Both the position numbers and the translations under genes were made by a program. Below, in pieces: positions 42,583 through 50,059 of a stretch of DNA of 64,000 nucleotides. Location: the NCBI RefSeq assembly GCF_000171235.2, contig NZ_ABEA03000060.1:1-64000 (forward strand), in the 5' to 3' direction. The DNA comes from Geminisphaera colitermitum TAV2. GTDB lineage: Bacteria; Verrucomicrobiota; Verrucomicrobiia; Opitutales; Opitutaceae. The notes beneath the pieces are model-generated. The model was not told the DNA's origin. It searched no databases and saw nothing but the letters and a program-made list of their open reading frames with translations. How positions within the stretch are numbered: the first letter of the stretch is position 1; the number at the start of each line of letters is the position of its first letter.

Positions 42583-43743
42583 CTAATTTCCCCGCGAAGC
42601 GGGGGGAAAGCTGCGCGTCTGCGCCACGTGGCGCATCCAGTGATCCACGAGCACGAGCGCCGTCATAGCCTCGACGATGACCACGGCGCGAGGCACCACG
42701 CAGGGGTCGTGACGGCCCTTGCCCATGAGGTCGGTGGGGTGACCGGCGAGATCGACCGTGGACTGTGATTGCAGGATCGTGGCGGTGGGTTTGAAGGCGA
42801 CGCGGAAGACAAGGTCTTCGCCGTTGCTGATGCCGCCCTGCACCCCGCCGGAGTTGTTGGTGCGGGTGCGAATGCGTCCGCCGCGATTTTCGAAAAGATC
42901 ATTGTGCTGCGACCCGCAAAGGGCGGCGCCGGCAAAACCGCTTCCGACTTCAAAACCCTTGGTGGCGGGCAGCGAGAGCATGGCCTTGGCCAGATCGGCT
43001 TCGAGACGGTCGAAGACGGGTTCGCCCAAGCCGACAGGCAGGCCGCGCACGCGGCATTCGATCACGCCGCCGACAGAGTCGCCTTGGTTGCGCACGGATT
43101 TAATGCGCTCAATCATGGCGGCGGCGGTGTCGGGGTGCGGACAGCGAACGGCGCTCGCCTCGACTTCGGCGAGCGTGGGAAGCGGAGCGTCGCCATCAGC
43201 GGGAAATGCGCCGGCTGGCATGACGATGTCGTGGATCTGGCGGACGAAGGCGCGAATCTCCACACCGCTTTGCGAAGCGGCGGGGGGGGGGGGGGGGGGG
43301 AGGAGGGAAGCAAGGAGTTTGCGGGCAATGGCTCCGGCGGCGACGCGGGCAATGGTTTCGCGGGCGGAGGAACGTCCGCCGCCGTTGGGGTCGCGGATGC
43401 CGTATTTGGTTTGGTAAGTGAAGTCGGCGTGCGAGGGCCGGAAAGCGGCCTTCATTTCGGAGTAGGCCGAGGAGCGCTGGTCGGTATTGCGCACGAGCAT
43501 CGAAATGGGTGTGCCGGTGGTGCGGCCTTCGAAGACGCCGGAGAGGATTTCGACAGAGTCGGCTTCTTTGCGCGGGGTGGTGATGTCGCTCTGGCCGGGA
43601 CGGCGGCGATCGAGTTCGGCCTGAATTTCGGCGGCGGTGATGGGGAGCAGGGGCGGGCAACCGTCGATGACGACACCGATGGCGGGTCCGTGGCTTTCGC
43701 CCCAGGTGGTGATGGAAAACAGGTTGCCGAAGGAGTTGGGCAT
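42583..43743 (-). CDS. aroC: Chorismate synthase
   Basis: The protein has 386 residues. It makes chorismate from EPSP with reduced FMN, the last shared step of aromatic amino acid synthesis. Signatures include [12 protein letters not shown] near residue 14, [28 protein letters not shown] and [14 protein letters not shown] 19-base run (C19 on the coding strand) encodes six prolines near residues 149-154, where other chorismate synthases have a short variable loop. It is in frame here. A slip in this run would abolish aromatic synthesis. A tRNA-Arg lies just upstream. Confidence 0.95.
   Translation of the reverse strand: MPNSFGNLFSITTWGESHGPAIGVVIDGCPPLLPITAAEIQAELDRRRPGQSDITTPRKEADSVEILSGVFEGRTTGTPISMLVRNTDQRSSAYSEMKAAFRPSHADFTYQTKYGIRDPNGGGRSSARETIARVAAGAIARKLLASLLPPPPPPAASQSGVEIRAFVRQIHDIVMPAGAFPADGDAPLPTLAEVEASAVRCPHPDTAAAMIERIKSVRNQGDSVGGVIECRVRGLPVGLGEPVFDRLEADLAKAMLSLPATKGFEVGSGFAGAALCGSQHNDLFENRGGRIRTRTNNSGGVQGGISNGEDLVFRVAFKPTATILQSQSTVDLAGHPTDLMGKGRHDPCVVPRAVVIVEAMTALVLVDHWMRHVAQTRSFPPASRGN
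43282..43300. repeat. G19 homopolymer inside aroC
   Basis: The second-longest run in the window, in frame as six Pro codons. Because aroC is normally essential without aromatic supplements, it tests whether such runs really vary. Confidence 0.9.
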
Positions 43744-43777
43744 GGAGGCGTCGGTTGAGTCGGAAAAAGTCAGGTGG

Positions 43778-43853
43778 TGGTGCCCCCGCCCGGACTTGAA
43801 CCGGGATGCGCGGTTTAGGAAACCGCTGCTCTATCCAGTTGAGCTACGGGGAC
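43778..43853 (-). tRNA. tRNA-Arg (CCT)
   Basis: The minus strand folds as a cloverleaf: acceptor GTCCCCG/CGGGGGC (one T-G pair), D stem GCTC/GAGC, anticodon stem GCGGT/ACCGC with loop TTCCTAA (anticodon CCT), and T stem CCCGG/CCGGG with loop TTCAAGT. The 3' CCA is encoded. It reads AGG codons. It lies between aroC and the cassette region; whether its 5' side was an integration point is not evident. Confidence 0.97.
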
Positions 43854-44256
43854 ATTGAAAATCAAAGAGTTAAGGAATCAAGTGCGTCAAAATGACTCAA
43901 AATTCTACCTTACTGTTCTATGTTTGAGTAAGTTTCGGGGCCGACGCTCTGCAATCTCAAAGCTCAATCTTGGGTCATTCTTGGCCATGAATCCCCCGCC
44001 ATCGACCGTCAGCCATGCTATCGCCAAACCGGAAAAAAGGACTCCCGGCATAAGGCTGCTCAACCGCCGTGGCCATCCCACCATCACCGAAGCCTTCAGT
44101 TGCCTTCTGGTCCACGCAAAGGCGATCCTTGAGGGGAATGGGCACGGACAGGGAAAATCTGGCTGCGCTGAAAAATAGCAGGACGGAATGACCAAAAGGA
44201 GGGGCTGAGTCCTCGGAGGCCAGACGTTCCTGCTGCGGATCAAAGTGAGAGCGCAC
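43854..44256. other. Intergenic stretch with no supported gene
   Basis: Open frames on both strands are short, and none has recognisable motifs. A frame at 43987-44178 (MNPPPSTVSHAIAK...) has no Shine-Dalgarno site and no family resemblance. Base composition is lower in GC than the flanking aroC. It may be decayed accessory DNA at the edge of the cassette array. Confidence 0.4.
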
Positions 44257-44286
44257 AAAAAAGCCCTGACGGTATGCATCAGGGCT
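44257..44286 (-). terminator. Rho-independent terminator of the HTH gene
   Basis: On the minus strand agccctga, a 9-base loop and tcagggct are followed by TTTTTT. It lies 25 bases beyond the stop of the gene at 44312. Confidence 0.88.
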
Positions 44287-44311
44287 TCGTAACAGACAGG
44301 ATGGATTCAGG

Positions 44312-44749
44312 TCAGGAAGCAACCGGCGCGGACTCTTCACCAGAGGGAGTTGAAACAGGAGTCGCCACGGCGCGGGCAGCTACCAGGCCGAACTCTTTTT
44401 TGATGTTCTGCACGCTGGGGACTGAAATGCCAAATTGTACGGCAATCGCAGAGCCGGTCTTGCCTTCGAGAACAGCGGCCTTCACCTGCTCCTTGAGTTC
44501 AGGCGTAATCTTGGCGCGGGCCTTCTTGCCTTCGGGCTTTGCTGCGGAAGCCTTGGTCGCTTTCTTGCCTCGTTTGCCCCTGACTCCGACAACTTTCTTC
44601 AAGACTTTGATGAAGTCATTGACATCGGAATAGCCATACTGGCTAGGAATGGCAGCAAGTTCGGCAGTGCGTTCCTGTTCGATATTGGCTGCAAGTTTGG
44701 CAATGCGAAGACGGAGTTCGGTGAGTTCTTGGATTTTTTGGACGAGCAT
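44312..44749 (-). CDS. Small coiled-coil/HTH DNA-binding protein, H-NS-like layout
   Basis: The protein has 145 residues. An N-terminal coiled coil (QELTELRLRIAKLAANIEQERTAEL) is followed by a conserved-looking YGYSDVNDFIKVLKKVVG. A basic linker (RGKRGKKATKASAAKPEGKK) comes next, then a helix-turn-helix (ELKEQVKAAVLEGKTGSAIAVQFGISVPSVQNIKKEFGLV). Oligomerising coil plus basic linker plus HTH suggests a nucleoid-associated protein or a Hin-like domain regulator. It abuts the distal end of the cassette array and could silence foreign DNA; that is inference. It lacks an attC site of its own. Confidence 0.6.
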   Translation of the reverse strand: MLVQKIQELTELRLRIAKLAANIEQERTAELAAIPSQYGYSDVNDFIKVLKKVVGVRGKRGKKATKASAAKPEGKKARAKITPELKEQVKAAVLEGKTGSAIAVQFGISVPSVQNIKKEFGLVAARAVATPVSTPSGEESAPVAS

Positions 44750-44825
44750 AGAATTTGTGGAGTAAATGTAGAGTTACTGACAGTTGCAAGTAGGGAAGCT
44801 ATTTTGTTTTCAGTAGAGAGGCGTG

Positions 44826-44861
44826 ACAGCCATAGGTGTTGGCTCTAGCGACTGGTTAGGC
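44826..44861 (-). repeat. Truncated attC site at the distal end of the array
   Basis: The first half (gcctaaccagtcgctagagcc...ggctgtca) aligns with the attC at 45239-45312. No gttrrry end is present before the HTH gene region. This marks the array boundary. Confidence 0.65.
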
Positions 44862-44870
44862 TCTTTGATT

Positions 44871-45233
44871 TCACTGCTTATGGTTGGCTTCGACCACCGG
44901 ACTGTCTATCTCAATCCGTTCTTTTAAAATCAATGCTTCCGGTGATTGTAACGCAATGATCTGGCCCGCTTTCAATCGGTCAAAATCTAATTGATAATTA
45001 AGTGCTTTTAACCTCTCTATGGGCATATTGCATTTAGCGGATACCACGTTTGCAGTATCATTAGTTTGCACCGTATAGAAAGTCACGAATTGAGTCATTC
45101 GCACTTTTTTCCCGTTTTTAAGGATTATCGTTGGTTGCTTCAGGATGTAGTGCTCGGGGGAATCGTCTTTTGTTCCCGTTTCATGTGCGCAACCAACACA
45201 TAGCAATAGCAATATGGGGCCGAGGATTTTCAT
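44871..45233 (-). CDS. Cassette gene: LysM-like lipoprotein
   Basis: The protein has 120 residues. Signal peptide with lipobox (MKILGPILLLLCVGCAHE, Cys at 15). A LysM-like segment follows (FYTVQTNDTANVVSAKCNMPIERLKALNY...LKAGQIIAL), suggesting peptidoglycan or chitin-type glycan binding. The ATG at 45233 is five bases after the preceding attC end, the normal cassette layout; the longer in-frame start lies inside attC. Confidence 0.7.
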   Translation of the reverse strand: MKILGPILLLLCVGCAHETGTKDDSPEHYILKQPTIILKNGKKVRMTQFVTFYTVQTNDTANVVSAKCNMPIERLKALNYQLDFDRLKAGQIIALQSPEALILKERIEIDSPVVEANHKQ

Positions 45234-45238
45234 TTTTT

Positions 45239-45312
45239 GCCTAACGTCCACGGTGAGCCGTCCGGGTAGCTGGCTTACAGCCAAAATGGTTGGCTCTAGA
45301 ACTTGATTAAAC
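45239..45312 (-). repeat. attC site
   Basis: 74 bases from gtttaat (45312) to gttaggc (45239), with inner inverse segments gagccaacc...ggctgt and agcc...ggctc. Confidence 0.8.
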
Positions 45313-45321
45313 TCTTTTCGA

Positions 45322-45882
45322 CTATTTTGGGATGATATCGCTTAGAGGTTTACCTTTGTGATTTACTGCATCGGGATAATTCTTCTGAATTTCCTCATAC
45401 AGTGCCTTTGCCTCATTTGCCTTCCCCTGCTTTCTGTAGTAGTCTGCCAAATAGAGTCTGGCGTAGGCTCCAACCTGAACTCCGCTGCCATAATAGCAGT
45501 CACCAAAATCTTTAATAGCACGTTTGAGGTATTGCTCCTTCTCTTCTCCCGATGACATTTGGCCGAGATATTGAAGGGCGCAACCAGTGCGATTTGCTTT
45601 GGGATACTTCTCAATCAGTATCTTGAGACTCTCCTTCGCCTCTGGACTGTTCCATTGCTTGTTAGCTACTTGATAGAGCTTTTCAATGTCCCTCAACTCC
45701 TCGACGCTATAAATATTTCGGTCCTCTTCAAATCTTTTTCTGGCTCTTTCCTTCGGTGTAATCGCTTTCGTTTCAATCGCAGGTGTCTTCCTTTGTGGTT
45801 GTTGAGAATTATCCGCATAGACAATTCCGCTCTGAATCGCAAACGCGAGGATCAGACTTATTATGCTGACTTGTTTTTTCAT
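45322..45882 (-). CDS. Cassette gene: secreted TPR-repeat protein
   Basis: The protein has 186 residues. Signal peptide (MKKQVSIISLILAFAIQSGIVYA), then tetratricopeptide-like helices: SPEAKESLKILIEKYPKANRTGCALQYLGQM, YLKRAIKDFGDCYYGSGVQVGAYARLYLADYYRKQGKANEAKALYEEI. Function unknown; TPRs mediate protein contacts. The start follows an attC end (45906) by 23 bases. Confidence 0.7.
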   Translation of the reverse strand: MKKQVSIISLILAFAIQSGIVYADNSQQPQRKTPAIETKAITPKERARKRFEEDRNIYSVEELRDIEKLYQVANKQWNSPEAKESLKILIEKYPKANRTGCALQYLGQMSSGEEKEQYLKRAIKDFGDCYYGSGVQVGAYARLYLADYYRKQGKANEAKALYEEIQKNYPDAVNHKGKPLSDIIPK

Positions 45883-45905
45883 GGTAGTGTTTTTTTATTT
45901 GTTTT

Positions 45906-45955
45906 GCCGAACGTCAAAAATGAGTCGCCCTTGGCTAGCTAGCGCCTAGTTAGAC
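45906..45955 (-). repeat. attC site
   Basis: 50 bases from gtctaac (45955) to gttcggc (45906), with core ctagctagccaagggcgactcat.. similar to the site at 48324-48373. Confidence 0.78.
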
Positions 45956-45986
45956 TCCTTTCTTTTCATTCTCACCACTTAAGGAG

Positions 45987-46331
45987 TCACGTTAAGTTAA
46001 AGTAGTCGGAATAATCAAATATATCATTGGAATCTGGCCAATAGTATGTGCAGCGATGCTTTTCTGCGAATACTCTGAGGCGTCCGTGGATCCACGCGAT
46101 ACCATTGATGAGTGCATCGAAGGATTCACTGCCCGCGAGTGGACCATCCGTCCGATCTAGATTCTCAAGCTCCGAGCGAATCCCAAAAACATTGTCTCGG
46201 ATAAATGGCGCTCCAAGTCGGAGAACAACACGTCTGCGTTCTCCGTCAGGGAAAACGGCATCGATTTTTTGAGTTGCAATATCGACGCCTGAATCACCTT
46301 CGAACCTGTATTTGAATGGCGGTGGAATCAT
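45987..46331 (-). CDS. Cassette gene: conserved-looking small protein, unknown
   Basis: The protein has 114 residues with no signal or membrane segment. Mixed alpha/beta composition (DAVFPDGERRRVVLRLGAPFIRD, ESFDALINGIAWIHGRLRVFAEKHR). The pattern of an N-terminal beta region ending in an aromatic-rich tail resembles small immunity-like or DUF-type proteins common in cassettes, but I cannot name a family. The ATG is five bases after an attC end. Confidence 0.6.
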   Translation of the reverse strand: MIPPPFKYRFEGDSGVDIATQKIDAVFPDGERRRVVLRLGAPFIRDNVFGIRSELENLDRTDGPLAGSESFDALINGIAWIHGRLRVFAEKHRCTYYWPDSNDIFDYSDYFNLT

Positions 46332-46336
46332 TTTTT

Positions 46337-46391
46337 GCTTAACGCCGGAACTCAGGCACTTACCGGAGCTTGCTGCATCGCCCTGTTAGGT
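46337..46391 (-). repeat. attC site
   Basis: 55 bases from acctaac (46391) to gttaagc (46337). The stop codon of the upstream cassette gene (46352) lies inside it. Confidence 0.78.
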
Positions 46392-47017
46392 TCCTTCTTG
46401 AATTCCTGTTCAACGACTTCAACTATCGAATCAACAAACCCCTCTCGTCTTCCTCTTTGCGATGGATGATATGCATCAATCAAAAGAGGTTTTCCGTAGT
46501 CGGAAACGTAGGTTACCCACGGCTCAAAAACTGGAGATGAACGAGTTGTGTCCCATTTAAAGACATCCACCATATATGGCGCGCAGCCAATTACGACATC
46601 TGGTTTATATTCATAAAATTGATTACGAATTACCGACTCTCCCTTTTTGAACCAATCATATATATCATCCAGATTTGATTGAGTCTCTCCTGTGCATTTC
46701 TTAACATTAACATATGCTACGCTTCTTAAGGATTCTGCTATGAAAGGATCATCTCGCAAATACGACATGTCATCCCATCGTGGGAATTCATTTAATATGG
46801 AATAGCTCACATAGGCCATTGGCTGTAAGGTAGGAGAGTTTCCGATTCGTGGATAGACACCTTTATCCTTAACTAATTTCCATGCTCCATCAAACCAGGG
46901 CTCCCGAAGTATCCACATGATGCGATAACGTGCTTTCGCATATAAATCGGCATTAACGATTCCATCAATTTCTACTGACTCTCCATAAATTTTTCGTATC
47001 TCTTGTTCGATATTCAT
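46352..47017 (-). CDS. Cassette gene: uracil-DNA glycosylase-fold-like protein
   Basis: The protein has 221 residues. YRIMWILREPWFDGAW, PDVVIGCAPYMVDVFK and DAYHPSQRGRREGFVDSIVEVVEQEF resemble the strand/HPS-loop layout of the uracil-DNA glycosylase superfamily, but the catalytic Asp loop is not clear. It may be a divergent member without DNA repair function. The last ~14 codons run into the attC. The start at 47017 (MNIEQEIRK) follows attC by eight bases. Confidence 0.5.
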   Translation of the reverse strand: MNIEQEIRKIYGESVEIDGIVNADLYAKARYRIMWILREPWFDGAWKLVKDKGVYPRIGNSPTLQPMAYVSYSILNEFPRWDDMSYLRDDPFIAESLRSVAYVNVKKCTGETQSNLDDIYDWFKKGESVIRNQFYEYKPDVVIGCAPYMVDVFKWDTTRSSPVFEPWVTYVSDYGKPLLIDAYHPSQRGRREGFVDSIVEVVEQEFKKEPNRAMQQAPVSA

Positions 47018-47025
47018 AATTTTTT

Positions 47026-47100
47026 GCCTAACATCAAGATGAGACATGGAGGTAGATGGCGTGACATCTACCGGAGTTGGGCTGCATCGCTTTGTTAGGT
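47026..47100 (-). repeat. attC site
   Basis: 75 bases from acctaac (47100) to gttaggc (47026). Inner inverse gtagatgtcacgccatctac forms a strong stem. Confidence 0.82.
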
Positions 47101-47103
47101 GGT

Positions 47104-47559
47104 TTAGTCCTTTTTTCTTTGATAAAAGGACGCCACTTCCTTGGATGCCAAGAAAGGGCTATTCAAATCGAAGACGACCATGTAATTGATAGCCGTATCA
47201 GGTGATGGGAACTCCCACCAACAATACACCGGCGAACCTTCTTTGGATGGAGAATACTTAACCAAAACACTATTTCCTTCTGTCTTAAGAATACTGTAGG
47301 TGAAATCAGAGTTGGATGTTTGAGTGCCGAGGGAAAGGGTGTGCTCGCTAAAAACAAGCGTTCTGGCCCTGACTTCTTCGGGAGTAGGTTTGAAATCCAT
47401 CCCGGCAGGAGGCTCCTTAAGATTTTTTCTACTCTCTTTTGTTTTTGCGACATCCAAGACCCAAATGCCGATAAGAGGATTGGCTAAAGAGGCCGTATCA
47501 GACTCGACAGCCAGGATGAGGGGGAGTATCCCAATAAGAAGTGCTAGGATCGGTTTCAT
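47104..47559 (-). CDS. Cassette gene: secreted lipocalin-like small protein
   Basis: The protein has 151 residues. Signal peptide (ILALLIGILPLILAVES), then a WVLDVAKTKESRKNL...beta-rich body with LVFSEHTLSLGTQ and YCWWEFPSPDTAINYMVVF. The N-terminal PLIGIWVLD resembles lipocalin-type domains. No catalytic motif. Unknown function. Confidence 0.6.
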   Translation of the reverse strand: MKPILALLIGILPLILAVESDTASLANPLIGIWVLDVAKTKESRKNLKEPPAGMDFKPTPEEVRARTLVFSEHTLSLGTQTSNSDFTYSILKTEGNSVLVKYSPSKEGSPVYCWWEFPSPDTAINYMVVFDLNSPFLASKEVASFYQRKKD

Positions 47560-47566
47560 GTGTTCT

Positions 47567-47665
47567 ACCTAACGTCCAAGATGAGCAGCTACTTTGGATG
47601 GCGCGCATTGTGCTTACGCGCGATGCCAGACAACCAAAGGGGTTGGCTCTGGCACCTTGTTAGGC
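47567..47665 (-). repeat. attC site
   Basis: 99 bases from gcctaac (47665) to gttaggt (47567). Inner inverse gcgcgtaagcacaatgcgcgc forms the central stem. Confidence 0.82.
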
Positions 47666-48316
47666 TCATTGTGGATAAATACGTTTCAGATTCGGGCTAC
47701 GTGTCAGAGCTACAGGCGTGATCATTTCTCTATCCAATGGAAGGTCTCCGTTTTCCATATCTCGGATGAACTTCTCATAAGGCTTCCAATTAAGATCTCC
47801 TAGTTTTTCCCATATGCCAACATTAATCCCCGACTCCCGCTCAAACACCTTATATACTAATTCTGAGCAATAAATCTCGGAATCATCCGGTGCATAACGA
47901 AAATCATATGGTCGCCCAACTAACTTATCGACACCAAGCATGATTTCCTCATGGGTCGGACGCCTTTCTCCTGTGATCCGATATGCTTCCACTCTCGACC
48001 TACGACCTCTAACAATCCATAAATACAATGGAGTGTATCGGACCTCGCCGATAGCTTCTGCAACGAACCAGTGCTTATCACGTTTGACAAGGATTCCACA
48101 GTGTGACCATTCCGATTTGGTAACTCCTTCGATAGCGTCAACAAGGTCGCCATGTGGTAAAGACTGAAAAAGAACATCACCTTCCTCTTTTGCAGAACAA
48201 TAATATAAAGCTACTTTATCTAGCCGAAAAAACAGGCAAATACCTAGCAGGACCAATATGATCACCGAAAGCCGTATTTTCGCGCCTCGGCTCTTAGGAA
48301 ACAGTTCGAATTTCAT
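47666..48316 (-). CDS. Cassette gene: YiiX/YebB-type permuted NlpC/P60 peptidase-like protein
   Basis: The protein has 216 residues. An N-terminal membrane anchor (IRLSVIILVLLGICLFF) is followed by GDVLFQSLPHGDLVDAIEGVTKSEWSHCGILV and DDSEIYCSELVYKVFERESG. His in WSHCGI and Cys in YCSELVYK match the catalytic pair of the permuted papain-like YiiX family, which act on peptidoglycan or lipids. The stop codon touches the next attC. Confidence 0.75.
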   Translation of the reverse strand: MKFELFPKSRGAKIRLSVIILVLLGICLFFRLDKVALYYCSAKEEGDVLFQSLPHGDLVDAIEGVTKSEWSHCGILVKRDKHWFVAEAIGEVRYTPLYLWIVRGRRSRVEAYRITGERRPTHEEIMLGVDKLVGRPYDFRYAPDDSEIYCSELVYKVFERESGINVGIWEKLGDLNWKPYEKFIRDMENGDLPLDREMITPVALTRSPNLKRIYPQ

Positions 48317-48323
48317 GATTTCT

Positions 48324-48373
48324 GCCTAACGTCCAAGATGAGTCGCCCTTGGCCGGCTAGCGACTGATTAGGC
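48324..48373 (-). repeat. attC site
   Basis: 50 bases from gcctaat (48373) to gttaggc (48324). Nearly the same core as the 45906 site. Confidence 0.8.
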
Positions 48374-48384
48374 GGTTTGGTTTT

Positions 48385-48813
48385 CTATTTAAATTCTTGT
48401 GGGACATGCATGATACTCACAACTACGGTATGGGAAAAATCATCTTTTTCAATTCTTTTGACATAAAGAACTGTAACACTTTGGAAATCATATTTCTTGT
48501 TTTTGAATCGAAAGAATGAAATCACATTAAGCCCCCGTGATTTCAGTCCTTCCTCTATAGTCTTTACCTCCTCATCGTCCTCTATTTTCTCCCATCCCTC
48601 GCCAAGTTTTTTCTTTATAGCTGATTCAAATAATGAGGATGATTGGGACGTCCTGTATACGAGTGACGTTAGATTATGTGGAGATTCATGCTTGTGCATC
48701 AATTTTGTTTCGGGGAGAAGTGAGCTAGCTGATCTAATGAGATCCTGTTCGCTCGCAAAAACCAATGTAATAGAAGCTGATATTATCGCCAAATAGCCGA
48801 ATATGTTTTTCAT
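48385..48813 (-). CDS. Cassette gene: secreted small protein, unknown
   Basis: The protein has 142 residues. Signal peptide (MKNIFGYLAIISASITLVFAS) and a charged alpha/beta body (KKKLGEGWEKIEDDEEVKTIEEGLKSRGLNVISFFRFKNKKYDFQSVTVLYVKRIEKDDF). No named family recognised. The start at 48813 is eight bases after an attC end. Confidence 0.6.
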   Translation of the reverse strand: MKNIFGYLAIISASITLVFASEQDLIRSASSLLPETKLMHKHESPHNLTSLVYRTSQSSSLFESAIKKKLGEGWEKIEDDEEVKTIEEGLKSRGLNVISFFRFKNKKYDFQSVTVLYVKRIEKDDFSHTVVVSIMHVPQEFK

Positions 48814-48819
48814 AATTTT

Positions 48820-48927
48820 GCCTAACGCCAAAGATGAGCCATGCGAGATGGAGAGTAACGAAAACCAAGGATGCTTTGCGACTACCTGCGTAGCAACAAT
48901 CGCATTGGCTCCAGCGCTTGGCTAGGC
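48820..48927 (-). repeat. attC site
   Basis: 108 bases from gcctagc (48927) to gttaggc (48820). The stop codon tag of the upstream cassette gene is part of the gcctagc box. Confidence 0.8.
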
Positions 48928-49242
48928 GTCTCCATTTATTTTTTCAATGTGTCTTTTAATGAAGCTGATGTCGCTGTATAACTTCGCAAACATACCCAAT
49001 AATATTGTAAGGATCGGGCAGGCTGCGATAAGAACGATAAAGACCGCTGGACTGCCTGATTCGTGATCCCAATAAAATAGACCTGCGTATAAAACTACGG
49101 CTGAAAGGTATAGTCCAAAGGCCACTCGATTCTCGATTCGCTTGCATCCCTGTTCTCGTCGTGCAGCCATTCGCTGCAATTCAAGTTCTGCCAAGATGCG
49201 CTTCTCTTCGATTTCGGTGAGACTACTGGGCTGGCTGCTCAT
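48922..49242 (-). CDS. Cassette gene: small membrane protein, unknown
   Basis: The protein has 106 residues. N-terminal coiled region (SLTEIEEKRILAELELQRMAARREQG), then two transmembrane helices (FGLYLSAVVLYAGLFYW; AVFIVLIAACPILTILLGMFA). Unknown role. Stop codon shared with the attC R'' box. Confidence 0.6.
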   Translation of the reverse strand: MSSQPSSLTEIEEKRILAELELQRMAARREQGCKRIENRVAFGLYLSAVVLYAGLFYWDHESGSPAVFIVLIAACPILTILLGMFAKLYSDISFIKRHIEKINGDA

Positions 49243-49253
49243 GGTTTTGATTT

Positions 49254-49346
49254 GCCTAACGTCGAAGATCAGACATGCCGAGCCAGAGATTCTCGATAAA
49301 ACAAAAAGGGAATCGCCGAGGCATTGTCTGTAGCGACTGGTTTGGC
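49254..49346 (-). repeat. attC site
   Basis: 93 bases from gccaaac (49346) to gttaggc (49254), with inner inverse gacaatgcctcggcgatt / aatctctggctcggcatgtc. Confidence 0.8.
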
Positions 49347-49348
49347 TT

Positions 49349-49600
49349 TTATTTCTTTCTGGTTATTTTCGTAATGAGTAAAATCAATATGGCTTGGGCG
49401 ATGGTGATTAGTAGTCCTGCCCAGAAAAAGAATTCGCTAACGGTAAAGTAGATATCATCTACCTTGTGAGAAACGGTGTGCAATCGAATGGAATAGTAAC
49501 CTCCGCTGCACAAAAGGAGCAGACCGAGAAATAGCGTGAAAAAAGCAAAGGCTTTGAGGGCTTTTATTGCCGCGATATTATCTTCTGGGATTAATTTCAT
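49349..49600 (-). CDS. Cassette gene: small membrane protein, first cassette of the array
   Basis: The protein has 83 residues and two transmembrane helices (ALKAFAFFTLFLGLLLLCSGGYY; FFFWAGLLITIAQAILILLIT). The start at 49600 (MKLIPED) is four bases after a gttcggc box (49605-49611). Unknown function. Confidence 0.6.
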   Translation of the reverse strand: MKLIPEDNIAAIKALKAFAFFTLFLGLLLLCSGGYYSIRLHTVSHKVDDIYFTVSEFFFWAGLLITIAQAILILLITKITRKK

Positions 49601-49604
49601 TTTT

Positions 49605-49611
49605 GCCGAAC
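49605..49611 (-). other. Candidate attI or half-attC recombination box
   Basis: aacgttcggc on the minus strand ends just before the first cassette. No matching gcctaac-type partner is seen upstream within 110 bases. It could be the attI core of a lost integron platform or a truncated attC. Confidence 0.4.
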
Positions 49612-50059
49612 GTTGTTTAGCTGGAAAAAGTTGGTGTTTGTCGGCCTTAACCCGGCAAATCCGGGAAAATGAATTTTCCACATTCAAACACCATGCGAAG
49701 GGAAATTTCGGGTTTACCTCACTGTTTGCTGCAAAAAGAGAAGCTGACCGAGCTTCGCCCCGTCACATCCCCGAAGAATGGAGAGATAACAATTGGGAGG
49801 GATTTAGTTGCAGGTAAAAAGAAGGCCATGGGGCGAAAGTCGGCAGGAAGCTGGCTACCGGGAACCCAGAGCTGATCCGGCCTGCAAGTTGACGGATTCA
49901 TGGAGAGAAGGCAATCCTTTGCTGCATCAAAAGCTCTGAACGTAAAGGAATTGCAAGTGCAGGGCTGGATGGCACGGTGACGCCCTTTTGACCTGAATTT
50001 CAGAATAGAAAGGAGAATAGATGAAGGGATGATGGTGGAAGGTTTCGGCCTTTTCAGTG
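49612..50059. other. Stretch upstream of the cassette array, no gene supported
   Basis: This is where an integron platform (attI, cassette promoter, intI) would be expected on the leading side. I find no tyrosine recombinase signatures (no R..HxLR..H..Y pattern) in any frame. Open frames are short and compositionally random. Confidence 0.5.

Larger units (their letters stand above)
44826..49611 (-). other. Integron gene-cassette array without integrase (CALIN), nine cassettes
   Basis: Nine small genes, all on the minus strand, are each followed by a 50-108 base site. Each site starts RYYYAAY-like (gcctaac, gtctaac, gcctagc) and ends GTTRRRY (gttaggc, gttcggc, gttaagc). The next ATG lies 4-10 bases after that end, with no room for a promoter or full ribosome-binding site. 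The interior of each site is an imperfect palindrome (for example gagccaa...ttggctgt). These are the hallmarks of attC sites. No tyrosine integrase is seen in the window. The array is AT-richer than its surroundings and has no long G/C run. Confidence 0.88.

Noticed and set aside
43855-44178. 107-codon plus-strand frame after the tRNA
   Set aside because: No Shine-Dalgarno site, no recognisable motif, and an equally long frame on the other strand; not supported as a gene.
44826-49611. CRISPR array interpretation of the regularly spaced repeats
   Set aside because: Repeat units vary in length (50-108 bases) and sequence, spacers are whole genes in one orientation, and no cas gene is near; attC sites explain it.
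49612-50059. Integron integrase remnant upstream of cassette 1
   Set aside because: No tyrosine recombinase box patterns found in any of the six frames by eye; kept only as an open question.
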